NCBI GenBank assembly: GCA_023476565.1
Contig: JAMCVZ010000027.1
Coordinates: 1-63,164 of the forward strand
From: Nitrospirota bacterium
GTDB taxonomy: Bacteria > Nitrospirota > Thermodesulfovibrionia > Thermodesulfovibrionales > Dissulfurispiraceae
Direction of reading: 5' to 3'
DNA: 63,164 nucleotides
The notes beneath the pieces are model-generated. The model was not told the DNA's origin. It did no database searches and was given only the letters and a program-made list of their open reading frames with translations. Positions 43,370 to 53,164 of the stretch are shown piece by piece. Numbering within the stretch: the first letter of the stretch is position 1; the number at the start of each line of letters is the position of its first letter. The position numbers and the translations under genes were made by a program.

Positions 43370-44548
43370 ATGCAGTATATAGGCTTCACCATGAATAGCA
43401 ATGAATATACCATCCCGATACTGAAGGTTCAGGAGATCGTCAACGTGCCGCAACTGACAAAATTGCCTCAGGCCCCCCCTTATATAGAGGGCATCACCAA
43501 TCTGAGGGGCAGGATAATCCCGATAGTCAACCTGAAGAAGATGGTCGGTCTGCAGGGGGAAGCGGTAGGGGAGAAAGTCATTGTCATCACAAGCGGGCGC
43601 ATTATTTTCGGTGTCCTCGTCGACGGTATAACGGGGGTAGTCAGCATAAAGGAATCTGAAATAGAGCCGCCGACCGATTTCAATACCTCTGATATAGTTT
43701 CGGGCGTTGCAAAAGTTGACGACAAACTGGTTGTGCTCCTCGATACAAAGAGGCTTATCCCTACCGAGGACATGAGTCTTTTCGAGGATGAAATATTTGA
43801 AGTGAAAGATGAAGGCGATAAAGTAGAGGTCGTAAAGAGAGTGGAAGGCATCGGGGGAGAGCTGCTCGTGAAAGAGGTGATGGACGCAAAAGACTTTTTC
43901 GAGAGAAAAGGAATGGATTCGAAAGACCCGAGGTACGCCCTGTTCGACGAGATGGTCGGCTTTATGAATGCGATTGCAAACCAGGACTATGATAAGGCGG
44001 ATGAGGCTATCCAGAGCATTATGAAAAAGGGGCAGAATGACCTGTTCAAGGAGGTCGGCAAGGTCACGAGAAAGCTCCACGATGCAATCAGGAGCTTTAA
44101 AGAGGCCCTTGACCCCAAGCTCAGGGATATGGCGATAACCGACATGCCCAATGCAGTCGATAAGCTCCGGTTTGTTATTGACAAGACCGAAGAGGCCGCC
44201 AATAAGACAATGGGGATAGTGGAAAAATATACGTTGAGCATGGACGACCTTGCCTCCCACATAAGAAATATCAAGGAGCCCGAGGAATCGGTGAATTACT
44301 TGAAGAGCTTCAAGAACAGCCTTGAGGATGACCTGACGGAGATATTGACGACACAGTCGTTTCAGGATCTTACGGGGCAGACCATAAAAAAGGTTATCAA
44401 GCTTGTGGGGGATATCGAAGAGGAGCTTGTGAGGCTCATCGCCACCTTCGGCGTAAAGATCGAGCAAGGGGTGAAAGCGGATGTGCCGGCTCCCGAGCAG
44501 GTGTCGCAGTCGGGAGTCGACGATCTGCTGAAAGATTTTGGATTCTGA
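43370..44548 (+). CDS. CheW-CheZ fusion protein
   Basis: 392 residues. Residues 1-~150 are a CheW adaptor (FTMNSNEYTIPILKVQEIVN; YIEGITNLRGRIIPIVNLKK). After a charged linker, ~185-392 is CheZ-like: VTRKLHDAIRSFKEALDPKL, MPNAVDKLRFVIDKTEEAAN, the phosphatase segment TTQSFQDLTGQTIKKVIKLV, and a C-terminal CheY-binding peptide VDDLLKDFGF. This should bring CheY-P dephosphorylation to the receptor-CheA array. In enterobacteria the two are separate proteins. Ribosome site GAGGAGG. Confidence 0.9.
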   Translation: MQYIGFTMNSNEYTIPILKVQEIVNVPQLTKLPQAPPYIEGITNLRGRIIPIVNLKKMVGLQGEAVGEKVIVITSGRIIFGVLVDGITGVVSIKESEIEPPTDFNTSDIVSGVAKVDDKLVVLLDTKRLIPTEDMSLFEDEIFEVKDEGDKVEVVKRVEGIGGELLVKEVMDAKDFFERKGMDSKDPRYALFDEMVGFMNAIANQDYDKADEAIQSIMKKGQNDLFKEVGKVTRKLHDAIRSFKEALDPKLRDMAITDMPNAVDKLRFVIDKTEEAANKTMGIVEKYTLSMDDLASHIRNIKEPEESVNYLKSFKNSLEDDLTEILTTQSFQDLTGQTIKKVIKLVGDIEEELVRLIATFGVKIEQGVKADVPAPEQVSQSGVDDLLKDFGF

Positions 44549-44584
44549 TAACAAATAAGGGCATGCATTTAAGGGGAGGTCATT

Positions 44585-45340
44585 ATGAAGAAGTTTGTCG
44601 TTATTTTGTTGACCGGTTTGGTTTTGTCCTTGGGGACGAGCGGTGCTTTTGCCGATGAAATAAAAATCGGCGCCGGAGCAGCGCCTTCAAACGGTATCTT
44701 CAAACCGATAAAGGAACATTTTGAAAAGGCAACGGGAGTTAAAATGACTCTTTTGGAACAAGGGCCGAAAATGGCTTTAGAGGAATTAATGAGAGGCGCT
44801 ATAGATGCTGCAAGTGCAGGACTTACTGTGGATGAGTGGATTGCCATGATGAAAAAGGAGGGCATCGAAGTCAACAAGGCGGAAATACAAGGGGTTGTTA
44901 TCGGAAAGAGCAGGGCGGTAGTGATGATCAACAAGTCCAATCCTGTTTCAAAGCTCACCAAAGAGCAGTTGAAGGGGATATTTACCGGAAAGATAACAAA
45001 CTGGAAGGATGTCGGCGGAAAGGATATGCCGATAATTGTCGTGTGGGGAAAACTCACCCCGGGAATGAACTCTTTATTCATAAATAAGGCGCTTGACGGG
45101 ATAACCCCTGTAAAAGACGTCCTTGATGCAACCACAGGTCCGGATCTAAGACAGAATGTGGCATCCAATCAGGAGGCCATAGGGATTTCCGCTTCAAGCG
45201 TTGCTGACAACACCGTCAAGGTTCCCGAGCAGCCGGAAGCATTAAGTGAAATACCCATAGTCACGAAGGGCAAACCGTCTGCCAATGTACAGAAACTTAT
45301 CGATTTTATTAAAGGGGAAGGACAGAAGTATATAAAATAA
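44585..45340 (+). CDS. PstS-like periplasmic substrate-binding protein
   Basis: 251 residues. Signal peptide (KKFVVILLTGLVLSLGTSGAFA) then a type II periplasmic-binding fold of the phosphate-binding type: AGAAPSNGIFKPIKEHF, LTKEQLKGIFTGKITNWKDV, VVWGKLTPGMNSLF. No ABC permease genes nearby, so it may feed a chemoreceptor rather than a transporter. Placed between cheW-cheZ and the rhodanese/MCP pair; ligand unknown. Confidence 0.88.
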   Translation: MKKFVVILLTGLVLSLGTSGAFADEIKIGAGAAPSNGIFKPIKEHFEKATGVKMTLLEQGPKMALEELMRGAIDAASAGLTVDEWIAMMKKEGIEVNKAEIQGVVIGKSRAVVMINKSNPVSKLTKEQLKGIFTGKITNWKDVGGKDMPIIVVWGKLTPGMNSLFINKALDGITPVKDVLDATTGPDLRQNVASNQEAIGISASSVADNTVKVPEQPEALSEIPIVTKGKPSANVQKLIDFIKGEGQKYIK

Positions 45341-45417
45341 AACAATAAGAGAGGTCGAAGCGGCAAGGGCCGGCCACCTTTGGTGGCATGTATCCTGATT
45401 TTAAGATGGAGGTTGTG

Positions 45418-45897
45418 ATGAGAAGAAGTCTCTGGCGCGTGGGAGTATTTGCAGTAGTAATGCTGGTGGCGGCGGGTTTCGCTTTCGCATCACCTTATCC
45501 GGACGCGGTGATGAAGAAGATCGCGGATATTCAGGAGCTTGAAAAGAACAAAAAAGAAATGCCCGAAACACTTCCGGGCATACCGGTAATCAAAGGCGAT
45601 GAAGTCTCCAGGATGAAGGCAAAGGGGACAAAGGTTATCGATAACCGCCTAAAGACACAATATGACACGGAACGTATCGCAGGCGCCCGGTTGCTTACCG
45701 TGGACGAGTTGTTGAAAAATCCTTCTCTTGCAGGCAAATACAATAAGGACGAAGACTTGATACTTTATTGTAACGGGGTCAGATGCTGGCGCTCTCCTGC
45801 CGCAGCATTAATCCTTCAACATCTCGGGTTTAAAAAAATACACTGGTACAGAGAGGGGCTTCCGGACTGGAAGAAGAGAGGTTACCCCACAGAGTGA
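45418..45897 (+). CDS. Exported rhodanese-domain protein
   Basis: About 159 residues. Signal peptide (RRSLWRVGVFAVVMLVAAGF), then one rhodanese domain with the active loop LYCNGVRCWRSPAA, carrying two cysteines. It could act in periplasmic sulfur transfer or redox sensing. Start ATG 45418 with GGAGG just upstream. It lies between a binding protein and an MCP and is followed by a terminator. Confidence 0.88.
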   Translation: MRRSLWRVGVFAVVMLVAAGFAFASPYPDAVMKKIADIQELEKNKKEMPETLPGIPVIKGDEVSRMKAKGTKVIDNRLKTQYDTERIAGARLLTVDELLKNPSLAGKYNKDEDLILYCNGVRCWRSPAAALILQHLGFKKIHWYREGLPDWKKRGYPTE

Positions 45898-45910
45898 ACA
45901 GTTAGTATGA

Positions 45911-45951
45911 GGTTGAGGTTAAGGGGCGCAGAGACTTGACCTCAACCTTTT
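45911..45951 (+). terminator. Rho-independent terminator after the rhodanese gene
   Basis: GGTTGAGGTTAAG (45911-45923) pairs with CTTGACCTCAACC (45935-45947) with one G-U, 11-base loop, then TTTT. Confidence 0.8.
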
Positions 45952-46021
45952 AAAGGGCGCTGAGGTCTTGTCCGGGAAGAATGATCCATAAATAGAGGTT
46001 ATTTGAAAGAGCGGTGGAAAT

Positions 46022-48475
46022 ATGACAATAAAGACTAAACTGACACTGAATGTTGTAATTGTCCTTGTGATTATCGGCGCCGTTGCCGCCACGAGCATCA
46101 TAGGGATGGGGTTTGTCAAGAGCAAGTTATTTTACCTGACGGAGCGAAGCACACCCTTTCAAATGAGGACCGTCGAATTTCAGAGGGCCATACAGGGGGC
46201 CACCGCCGACCTTGTCAAGATCAATACCTCAAAGGGCATGGAAGAGTATAGGAACTATCGTGTGGAAGCCGAAAAAGCGCTGTCCGAAGTAAAGAATGCG
46301 CAGGGCGCCCTGGAGTCCCTTTCAGGCGGCTCTAAGCTTGAGACCCATGAGGAACTGCACAAAATAGCAACCGAGCTCTTCGATGTTGCGCAGGGCAGAT
46401 TGCAGGCCGAAGAGGCTGCGGGAGCAGCGGACAGGACTATTATGCAGCGGCTAAAGGAGAACTCCGGCAAGCTTCAGGAGCTGGACACAAAAATCAAAGG
46501 CCTTCAGCTCAACCGCTCAGCGGCTTTTGTGACGTCCCTGGAGGATACGGAGAGCATATCTTCAAGGCTCAGGAATATCGAGTTGCTGAAAATCACGTTG
46601 AAAGACCTCCAACTGGCTGTTTTCGAGATCCAGAAGGCCCAGGATAAAAAGACTATGATCATAGGCCGGGGAAAGGCAAGGTCTGCAATCAACAAAGCGC
46701 TTCAAAACGAATATCTCAAGGAATCGAAGAATCTAACCGCGGACATAAAGGCTCTTGGCGAAAGGATAGAGGAGCTTGTAAAAATCAAGTCATCTCCCAG
46801 GGACGCGCGGACCGCGGCTGATGAGGGCAGGGAGGAGGCCATAAACAAGGACGTAGGTGAGAAATTATCATCGATCCTGCTCACTATTGACCAGGAAGTG
46901 GTTTCCGCAGAAGAAAAATACGGTATCGAGACCAAAAGACAGGGTGAAGTCTTTACCCAGGCGAATATCGCGACCAACGTTTTAACAGGCAACTCCGAGC
47001 TCGTGGCTCTTGGATTGTCAATAGAGGGGTTGTCAACGAAGCTCTTTACCCTTGCCTCTGTGAAGGATGTAACCGGCGTAGAGAATGAGCTCAAGAAGGT
47101 GTTCGGAAGGATAGAGAACGCCGAAAAAAATCTCGAAAAGGCACTTGCAAAAATCAATGCAAAGGAAGAGATGAAGATATTGCGCACTGTCGAGGCATCC
47201 CTGGCTTCCATCAGGGGACTGCTGTTTGCGCGTGAAGGTGTTATTGCGAAGATCGACAACCATCTCTCCATGCAAGAAAAGGCGGTCAAGGCTGCCGGGA
47301 GGCTTAGGGAAATTGTTTTGCAGCAGGCGGAAAAAGGCAAAAAGACCGTTACAATCGCTCAGGGCGAACAGGAGAAGGCTATCGGGACGGTGAACAAAAT
47401 GGTCAGTTTCAGCATGGCGCTCATCGGCGCGATAAGCCTCGGCGCCGTTGTGTTCGGGGTCGCCTTCGGCGTCTGGGTCTACCGGTCCATTGCCAGGCCT
47501 TTGAATCAGCTCATGCGGGTGTCCGATGAGGTTGCCGGCGGAGACCTTAAGAGTGAAATATCCGTCAATGCCCATGATGAAGTCGGTATAGTCCAATCGT
47601 CGATGGCAAAGATGGTGAACAACCTGAGGGGAATCGTGGGCAGGATAAGGAATGCTACGGAAAGCCTCGCAAGCAGCTCGGAGGAATTGTCAGCCACTGC
47701 AACCGCGCTCGAAAAAGGCTCGCAGGAGCAGACCGCGCAGACAGACCAATCGGCAACGGCTATGACAGAGATGTCACAAACTACGCTGGATGTTGCAAAA
47801 AATGCTTCAGATACATCCGAAGCGGCGCAGAAGATGAAAAAGACGGCAATGCAGGGCAAAGCTGCTATGGATATTACCGTAAATGAATTGGTGAAATTTG
47901 CGGATACCGTCAAGGAGTCCGCTGTGAAGGTCGAGTCGCTGGGCCATAAATCCGAAGAGATAAATGACATAATAACCCTGATCAAGGACATAGCCGACCA
48001 GACCAACCTGCTTGCCCTGAATGCGGCTATAGAGGCGGCGAGGGCAGGGGAGCAGGGCAGGGGGTTCGCGGTTGTTGCAGACAGCGTAAGGCAATTGGCC
48101 GAAAGGACCGCCAATGCCACAGACGATATCGCCAAGACTGTGAGGACCATGCAAACCGAGGTGGGCGAATCAGTAGAATTCATGAAAGAGGAGAGGGAAT
48201 CGGTTGAGAAGGTAATAGTGCATGTGAAGAATACCTTGAAAGCGATAGACGAGATAGTCGTATATGTCGGACAAGTCGCTGATATGGTCCAGAGGATTGC
48301 TGCGGCCACGGAAGAACAGTCGTCCGCCTCGGAAGAGGTCTCGCACAACATGGAAAATATCGCTTCAATAACCAAACAACTGGGCAACTCGATTACCGAG
48401 ATAAAGCGCACTTCTGAAGAGCTTTCGAAGTTTGCCGTCGAATTGAATTCGATGGCCGGGTGGTTCAAGGTGTAA
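46022..48475 (+). CDS. Methyl-accepting chemotaxis protein
   Basis: 817 residues. First membrane helix ~9-29, a very large helical periplasmic domain (~30-460), second helix ~462-483 ([20 protein letters not shown]), HAMP (~484-537), and a cytoplasmic signalling hairpin whose tip [20 protein letters not shown] lies near residue 655. No C-terminal CheR-binding pentapeptide (ends AGWFKV). The sensing domain is all-helical and about three times the size of a four-helix bundle. Its ligand is unknown, but the adjacent exported PstS-like and rhodanese proteins are possible partners. Confidence 0.95.
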   Translation: MTIKTKLTLNVVIVLVIIGAVAATSIIGMGFVKSKLFYLTERSTPFQMRTVEFQRAIQGATADLVKINTSKGMEEYRNYRVEAEKALSEVKNAQGALESLSGGSKLETHEELHKIATELFDVAQGRLQAEEAAGAADRTIMQRLKENSGKLQELDTKIKGLQLNRSAAFVTSLEDTESISSRLRNIELLKITLKDLQLAVFEIQKAQDKKTMIIGRGKARSAINKALQNEYLKESKNLTADIKALGERIEELVKIKSSPRDARTAADEGREEAINKDVGEKLSSILLTIDQEVVSAEEKYGIETKRQGEVFTQANIATNVLTGNSELVALGLSIEGLSTKLFTLASVKDVTGVENELKKVFGRIENAEKNLEKALAKINAKEEMKILRTVEASLASIRGLLFAREGVIAKIDNHLSMQEKAVKAAGRLREIVLQQAEKGKKTVTIAQGEQEKAIGTVNKMVSFSMALIGAISLGAVVFGVAFGVWVYRSIARPLNQLMRVSDEVAGGDLKSEISVNAHDEVGIVQSSMAKMVNNLRGIVGRIRNATESLASSSEELSATATALEKGSQEQTAQTDQSATAMTEMSQTTLDVAKNASDTSEAAQKMKKTAMQGKAAMDITVNELVKFADTVKESAVKVESLGHKSEEINDIITLIKDIADQTNLLALNAAIEAARAGEQGRGFAVVADSVRQLAERTANATDDIAKTVRTMQTEVGESVEFMKEERESVEKVIVHVKNTLKAIDEIVVYVGQVADMVQRIAAATEEQSSASEEVSHNMENIASITKQLGNSITEIKRTSEELSKFAVELNSMAGWFKV

Positions 48476-48528
48476 GATACACAAAGGACGCGGATTTTAA
48501 AATAAACCCAGGTTAAGGAATTAAACGA

Positions 48529-49581
48529 ATGGTAAAGGTGCTTATTGTCGATGATTCGGCGTTCATGAGGAATGCGCTCGCCAACATGCTCTCCTCGGAT
48601 CCCGAGATTAAAATTGTAGGGACTGCGAGGGACGGGCTGGAGGCGATCGAGAAGGTCGATACCCTGAACCCCGATATTGTGACTATGGATGTCGAGATGC
48701 CGCGCATGGACGGCATTACCGCTTTAAAGCATATTATGGAGAGGAACCCTGTCCCCGTGATCATGGTCAGTTCAATTGCTACGGAAGGGGCGAAAGTCAC
48801 TCTGGAAGCCCTTGATCTGGGCGCAGTCGATTTTATACCGAAAAACCTCTCCGAATTATCGGTGAACATAATCAAAATCAAGGAAATTCTAATAGATAAG
48901 ATAAAGCAGATCGCGAAAAAGGGGATTGTCAGGAGACACATCAGACCTTCTGCTGCCCCCAAAACGATCGAGATCCTCAAGGCTATGCCTGTCAGAACTA
49001 CCGGCGAACGGAGGATTAGTGTAATATCGATTGGGACATCCACAGGGGGACCGAAAGCCCTCCAGGAAATAATACCGAGATTGCCGAAAGATTTTCCTGC
49101 CCCGATTGTAATAGCCCAACATATGCCCCCCAACTTCACCGGCCCCTTTGCCGAAAGGCTTAATCAGTTGAGCCAGATCACCGTTAAGGAAGCCGAAGAG
49201 GGCGAGTCCTTAAGGCCCGGAGTTGCCCTTGTGGCGCCCGGCGGCGGACATATGCGGGTAACAAGGAAAAGGGGCATAGATACGGTGATCAGTATTTCAG
49301 AGAGCAAGGAGGATTTCATCTACCGCCCGTCCGTTGATGCCCTGATGCTCTCGATTGCTGAATTCTTTCCGGGCAGGGCGCTGGGAGTAATTCTGACCGG
49401 AATGGGGCATGACGGGCTCAATGGCATGATAGCCCTTAAAAAAACAGGCGGGAGGATATTTGCACAGAATGAGGAGACCTGTGTGGTCTACGGCATGCCG
49501 AAGGCGGTCGTTGACGCGGGCATTGCCGATAAAGTACTGCCCCTGGAAGAAATGGCAGGCGAAATAATCAATTCGGTGTAG
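48529..49581 (+). CDS. cheB: Chemoreceptor methylesterase CheB
   Basis: 350 residues. Receiver (VDDSAFMRN, TMDVEMPRMDG) linked to the methylesterase/deamidase domain with the Ser-His-Asp triad in SIGTSTGGPKAL (~165-176), AQHMPPNFTG (~198-207) and GMGHDGLNGM (~291-300). Opposes CheR. Confidence 0.97.
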   Translation: MVKVLIVDDSAFMRNALANMLSSDPEIKIVGTARDGLEAIEKVDTLNPDIVTMDVEMPRMDGITALKHIMERNPVPVIMVSSIATEGAKVTLEALDLGAVDFIPKNLSELSVNIIKIKEILIDKIKQIAKKGIVRRHIRPSAAPKTIEILKAMPVRTTGERRISVISIGTSTGGPKALQEIIPRLPKDFPAPIVIAQHMPPNFTGPFAERLNQLSQITVKEAEEGESLRPGVALVAPGGGHMRVTRKRGIDTVISISESKEDFIYRPSVDALMLSIAEFFPGRALGVILTGMGHDGLNGMIALKKTGGRIFAQNEETCVVYGMPKAVVDAGIADKVLPLEEMAGEIINSV

Positions 49582-49814
49582 GGACAGTTGCTCCACGGGG
49601 ACGGGATAATATCTAGTTTAAACAAACTGGAATCCGAGGCATAGGAGAAACGGTTCGGTCATTGAGAGCAGCCGTAAGGCTGCCCGGTTTCAGGTTTTAT
49701 GTATTGCAGCTTTATGATTGACAGCATGAATTGCAGTAACGCAGGGGAAGCCGTATAACAGCGGTTCAAGCGGATTATCTGTTATAATCACCCTGAACAA
49801 GGCGTTGGGACAAA
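49582..49814. other. Intergenic 233 bp with a short perfect palindrome
   Basis: Contains GCAGCCGTAAGGCTGC (~49669-49684), a 6-bp stem with a GTAA tetraloop, without a clear T run. TATAAT at 49783-49788 could be a -10 box for the receiver at 49815, with no good -35. I found no match to a known riboswitch. Confidence 0.4.
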
Positions 49815-50180
49815 ATGAAAAAAGTACTTGTAGTTGACGATGATACTGATGTGGCTAATTTGATGATGCTGTTCCTCAGCGGCCTCGGCTATGATACCGA
49901 TATATTTCTGTCGTGTGAGGAGGCCGTTGCAGCGCTGGAAGAAAACTCATACTGGGCGGTATTCTGCGATTACATGATGCCGAAGCTTGCCGGGGACAAG
50001 CTGTACGGAATAGTAAAAAACAGGGACGCGGGGCTTGCGAAGAGATTTATTGTCATTACCGGTGCGGTGCTGGACGAACGGCTTGACGACTTCCTGAAAA
50101 GTGAACAGGTGAAAGTCATAAACAAGCCGTTTAAACTGGATGAAATAAAAAGCATACTTATTGAATTCGAGGAATTATGA
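49815..50180 (+). CDS. Single-domain response regulator coupled to an HDOD protein
   Basis: A 121-residue receiver with all catalytic residues (VVDDDTD, CDYMMPKLAGD, ITGA, NKPF). Its stop overlaps the HDOD gene start by 4 bp, so the two probably act as a regulator/output pair. Confidence 0.9.
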   Translation: MKKVLVVDDDTDVANLMMLFLSGLGYDTDIFLSCEEAVAALEENSYWAVFCDYMMPKLAGDKLYGIVKNRDAGLAKRFIVITGAVLDERLDDFLKSEQVKVINKPFKLDEIKSILIEFEEL

Positions 50181-51019
50181 AAGAGGATACGCTTGAAAAA
50201 ATCATTATGGACACGGTTGATGTGCCGAGCCTTCCTCCGATCGCATCAAAGGTCTTGCAGCTTATCAACGATGATTATTCATCGGTAAATGAGCTTGAGA
50301 GAATTATTTCAAAAGACCAGGCGTTTTCAGCAAGACTCCTGAGGATCGCCAATTCCCCGTATTACGGGAGGGGCAGGAGCATAGACACCGTCTCGACTGC
50401 GATCATCCTGATCGGTTTCAACACCATGAAGTCCCTTGTGACGGCCGCCTCAATGAAGGATCTCCACCGGCAATTCGGCCTCTTTGAACAGAAATTGTGG
50501 GAACACAGCCTCGGGGTATCTCTCGCGGCGTCGCTCCTTGCGGCGGAAACACAGATGATCGAGGCCGAGGAGGCGCTTATCGGCGGATTGATTCACGATA
50601 TGGGGAAGATTATTCTCAACAACAGCCTCCCGGAATCTTATTGCGTCATTATAGAAAGGGTCTATGAGGAAGGCTTGCCTTTTCTGGAGGTAGAGGACGA
50701 AATGCTCGGGTTTAACCACTGCAATGTCGGGGGCCTTATCGCGAGGAAATGGAAGCTGCCCAAAAGCCTTGAGGCGGTGATAGAATATCATCACGCCGAG
50801 AGCTTTCCGTCGTTTGAGGACAATAACCACGAAACCCTCTGCCAGATAGTCCGCATAGCGGATGCCATGTGCCTGAACCTGGGTATCGGGCTGAGGGTCC
50901 CCATTAATTTATCAAAAGCGGGGTTTGAGCAGGTAGGGCTTACCGAAGAAAAGTTCAATGAATTGCAGGAAAAGCTGAAAAAGATTTATATCGAGCAGAA
51001 AGCCCAATTGCTGGAGTGA
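50177..51019 (+). CDS. HDOD-domain signalling protein
   Basis: 280 residues. HDOD signature PSLPPIASKVLQLINDDYSS, SKDQAFSARLLRIANSPYYG, then LIGGLIHDMGKIILN. HDOD proteins are usually catalytically inactive relatives of HD phosphohydrolases that work in signalling and motility. Coupled to the upstream receiver. Confidence 0.92.
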   Translation: MKEDTLEKIIMDTVDVPSLPPIASKVLQLINDDYSSVNELERIISKDQAFSARLLRIANSPYYGRGRSIDTVSTAIILIGFNTMKSLVTAASMKDLHRQFGLFEQKLWEHSLGVSLAASLLAAETQMIEAEEALIGGLIHDMGKIILNNSLPESYCVIIERVYEEGLPFLEVEDEMLGFNHCNVGGLIARKWKLPKSLEAVIEYHHAESFPSFEDNNHETLCQIVRIADAMCLNLGIGLRVPINLSKAGFEQVGLTEEKFNELQEKLKKIYIEQKAQLLE

Positions 51020-51057
51020 ATCAAGAAGTTCGGATATTTCACGATACATAAATCAAG

Positions 51058-51255
51058 ATGGCCAATGATGAAGGCATAGGGGGATCATACAGGATTTCCG
51101 GCGTTCGGAATGTAGGGCCTGCTCATGTATTCCCGAAGAGCCGTGTTGTCAGGAAAACGGACAAGGAATATAGAGAGAGCACTAAAAAACCAAAAGAAAA
51201 GAGATCTCCCGAAACCCCGGAGGAAAAGGAAGAGGGGATAGACATCACGGTATAA
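51058..51255 (+). CDS. Small hypothetical protein upstream of flgF
   Basis: 65 residues, N-terminal Gly-rich part (GIGGSYRISGVRNVGPAHVF) then a strongly charged Lys/Glu/Pro tail. Probably soluble and unstructured at its end. Not recognised. It fits between the HDOD gene and flgF on the same strand, but has a poor ribosome site, so its reality is moderate. Confidence 0.5.
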   Translation: MANDEGIGGSYRISGVRNVGPAHVFPKSRVVRKTDKEYRESTKKPKEKRSPETPEEKEEGIDITV

Positions 51256-51284
51256 TTTTCCCGCCCCGGAAAAAATTTCCCACC

Positions 51285-51370
51285 AAGAGCGTTATAGCGT
51301 AAAGCGTTATAGCGCTCTTTTATTAATACTGCACGCTGAAACGCCACAAACGCTGCAATGCCATAACGTT
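51285..51370. repeat. Word-repeat hairpin (AGCGTTATAGCG type) before flgF
   Basis: AAGAGCGTTATAGCGTAAAG and CGTTATAGCGCTCTTTT form a local hairpin that could terminate transcription. Further right, AACGCTGCAATGCCATAACG pairs with the left copies. It ends next to the flgF sigma54 promoter. Confidence 0.65.
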
Positions 51371-51377
51371 TTTCCCC

Positions 51378-51393
51378 TGGCATTAATATTGCT
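51378..51393 (+). promoter_or_regulatory. Sigma54 promoter of flgF
   Basis: TGGCATTAATATTGCT, near consensus with correct GG-N10-GC spacing, 36 bp upstream of flgF; the same distance as at fliK. Confidence 0.85.
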
Positions 51394-51428
51394 TTTACTA
51401 TGGCAATATCGCAAGGAGAGGTCATTAA

Positions 51429-52148
51429 ATGTATAAGGGGACATATGTGGCAATGAGCGGGGCTGTGCTGAGGAGTCAAGAACTGGACAATGTTGCCAAT
51501 AATTTGGCAAATGCGAGCACAGCGGGTTACAAGAGGACCATATTTTCCTCGCAGCTATACCCGCTCATGGCGGGCAATCCCCAAAAGCAGGATTCCCTAT
51601 ACCCCGATGCCAGGGCAATGTCTTATATCGGTGCATATCATATAGACGCCTCTGAGGGGGACATGAAGATGACAGGCAATCCTCTTGACCTGGCGATCAG
51701 GGGCGATGGATTTTTCGCGGTCGAAGGCAAAGGCAAAACCCTTTACACAAGGAACGGCAGCTTCAGCAGGGACAAGGATGGATTCCTGGTCACCGCTGGA
51801 GGATTAAAGGTTCTGGATACGGCGAACAGTCCGGTTAGAGCTGCTGGTGAAACGGTAAACATCTCTCCTGATGGAAATATTTATGTAAATGGAACTCCGG
51901 CGGGAAAACTTAAGTTCGTCAACATCAATGCCATTATGCATGTGGGAGACTCTTTGTTCTCGGGCGCAGAAGCGGGCTTGGCCAAGGGCGAGATTCTGCA
52001 AGGGAATATAGAGATGTCGAATGTAAATCCCGTAAGGGAGATGGTCGGGATAATAAGCGCATTGAGGGAATATGAGGCGGCCCAGAAGGTTATTCAGAAT
52101 TTTAATGACCTGGCGCAGAGGACCGTTTCGGAAATTGCAAAAGTATAA
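51429..52148 (+). CDS. flgF: Flagellar rod protein FlgF
   Basis: 239 residues. N-terminal LDNVANNLANASTAGYKRTI, middle DLAIRGDGFFAVEGKGKTLY, and C-terminal IEMSNVNPVREMVGIISALR. It joins the proximal rod to FlgG. AAGGAGAGG ribosome site, sigma54 promoter just upstream. Confidence 0.95.
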   Translation: MYKGTYVAMSGAVLRSQELDNVANNLANASTAGYKRTIFSSQLYPLMAGNPQKQDSLYPDARAMSYIGAYHIDASEGDMKMTGNPLDLAIRGDGFFAVEGKGKTLYTRNGSFSRDKDGFLVTAGGLKVLDTANSPVRAAGETVNISPDGNIYVNGTPAGKLKFVNINAIMHVGDSLFSGAEAGLAKGEILQGNIEMSNVNPVREMVGIISALREYEAAQKVIQNFNDLAQRTVSEIAKV

Positions 52149-52156
52149 ATAACACG

Positions 52157-52252
52157 AGTTATGTGAGTAAGGGGACAGTCCCTATTCTACGACTTCGCTT
52201 CGCTTCGTCCGTAAATAGGGACAGTCCCCTTACTCCAGTGCACATAACGCTC
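52157..52252. repeat. Long palindrome with GGGGACAGTCCC arms between flgF and flgG
   Basis: GTAAGGGGACAGTCCCTATT (52167-52186) pairs with AATAGGGACAGTCCCCTTAC (52214-52233); outer TTATGTG/CACATAA extends it. The loop carries CTTCGCTTCGCTTCG. A REP-like sequence of a type mobilised by RAYT/IS200-like transposases in other genomes; no such transposase is in the window. Confidence 0.85.
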
Positions 52253-52270
52253 TATAAGGAGGCCTTTTAG

Positions 52271-53059
52271 ATGATCAGATCGCTTTTTACTGCGGCAACC
52301 GGGATGCAGGCTCAGCAACTCAATGTTGATGTCATATCCAATAATATTGCAAACGTAAATACAGTCGGCTTCAAGAGAAGCAGGGCTGATTTTCAGGACC
52401 TCCTCTACCAGACGTTACGGGCCCCGGGTGTTACCTCCGGGGACGGCATACAGGTGCCGGCTGGTATCCAGGTGGGACTCGGCGTCAAGCCTGTAGCGGT
52501 TCAGAAGCTTTTTACCCAGGGAGACTTTGTGGCTACCAATAATGACCTCGATCTCGTTATCGAGGGAGACGGTTTTTTCCAGATAACAATGCCGGACGGC
52601 ACCATGGCATACACAAGGGCGGGAGCATTCAAGCTCGACAAGGATGGGAGAATCGTGACTTCGGACGGATACCCGATTGAGCCTGCAATAACGATCCCGT
52701 CTGATGCGACAAAGGTCAGCATTACCTATGACGGCAGCGTCAGCGTCATGCAGCCGGGCAGTGTCGCGCCTTCGCAAATCGGATCGATCGAGATAGCCCG
52801 GTTTATCAATCCCGCAGGGCTTCAGGCCCAGGGGAAAAACCTGTTCACCGAGACGGACTCCTCCGGTGCGCCCGTAACCGGTGTGCCCGGAACGGAAGGA
52901 CGCGGAACGATCAATCAGGGCTTCATTGAAATGTCGAACGTCAATGTGGTGGAAGAACTCGCCAATCTCATAATTGCGCAGAGGGCTTTTGATCTGAATT
53001 CGAAAGCCGTGCAGGCATCAGACGAGATGCTGCAGACCTCGAGCAACTTGAAGAGGTAA
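52271..53059 (+). CDS. flgG: Flagellar distal rod protein FlgG
   Basis: 262 residues, the standard length. N-terminal [41 protein letters not shown]-terminal [20 protein letters not shown]. Forms the driveshaft. AAGGAGG ribosome site. Confidence 0.97.
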   Translation: MIRSLFTAATGMQAQQLNVDVISNNIANVNTVGFKRSRADFQDLLYQTLRAPGVTSGDGIQVPAGIQVGLGVKPVAVQKLFTQGDFVATNNDLDLVIEGDGFFQITMPDGTMAYTRAGAFKLDKDGRIVTSDGYPIEPAITIPSDATKVSITYDGSVSVMQPGSVAPSQIGSIEIARFINPAGLQAQGKNLFTETDSSGAPVTGVPGTEGRGTINQGFIEMSNVNVVEELANLIIAQRAFDLNSKAVQASDEMLQTSSNLKR

Positions 53060-53065
53060 AAAGAC

Positions 53066-53164
53066 GGTGATGAGTGAAAGCTGCGAGTTAAAAGGTAAAG
53101 GAGGAAGATAATATGAAAAAAGGGATATTCAAGTATGCCTGTTACTTGTTACTCGTCATTTGTT
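53066..53164. repeat. Word-repeat hairpin running into the flgA signal peptide
   Basis: GGTGATGAGTGAAAG and GCGAGTTAAAAGG on the left are complementary to CTGTTACTTGTTACTCGTCA on the right (53139-53158). The right arm is coding and gives CYLLLV of the flgA signal peptide. Confidence 0.6.

Noticed and set aside
43346-44554. 402-codon minus-strand frame opposite cheW-cheZ
   Set aside because: A shadow of a codon-biased gene: no recognisable domain, no ribosome site, and the plus strand has clear CheW and CheZ motifs.
47506-48468. 320-codon minus-strand frame opposite the MCP
   Set aside because: Low-complexity Ser/Ala shadow of the MCP signalling helices.
49590-49700. Possible riboswitch upstream of the receiver gene at 49815
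   Set aside because: There is a small GTAA-loop hairpin, but I could not match the conserved segments of c-di-GMP or other known riboswitch classes.
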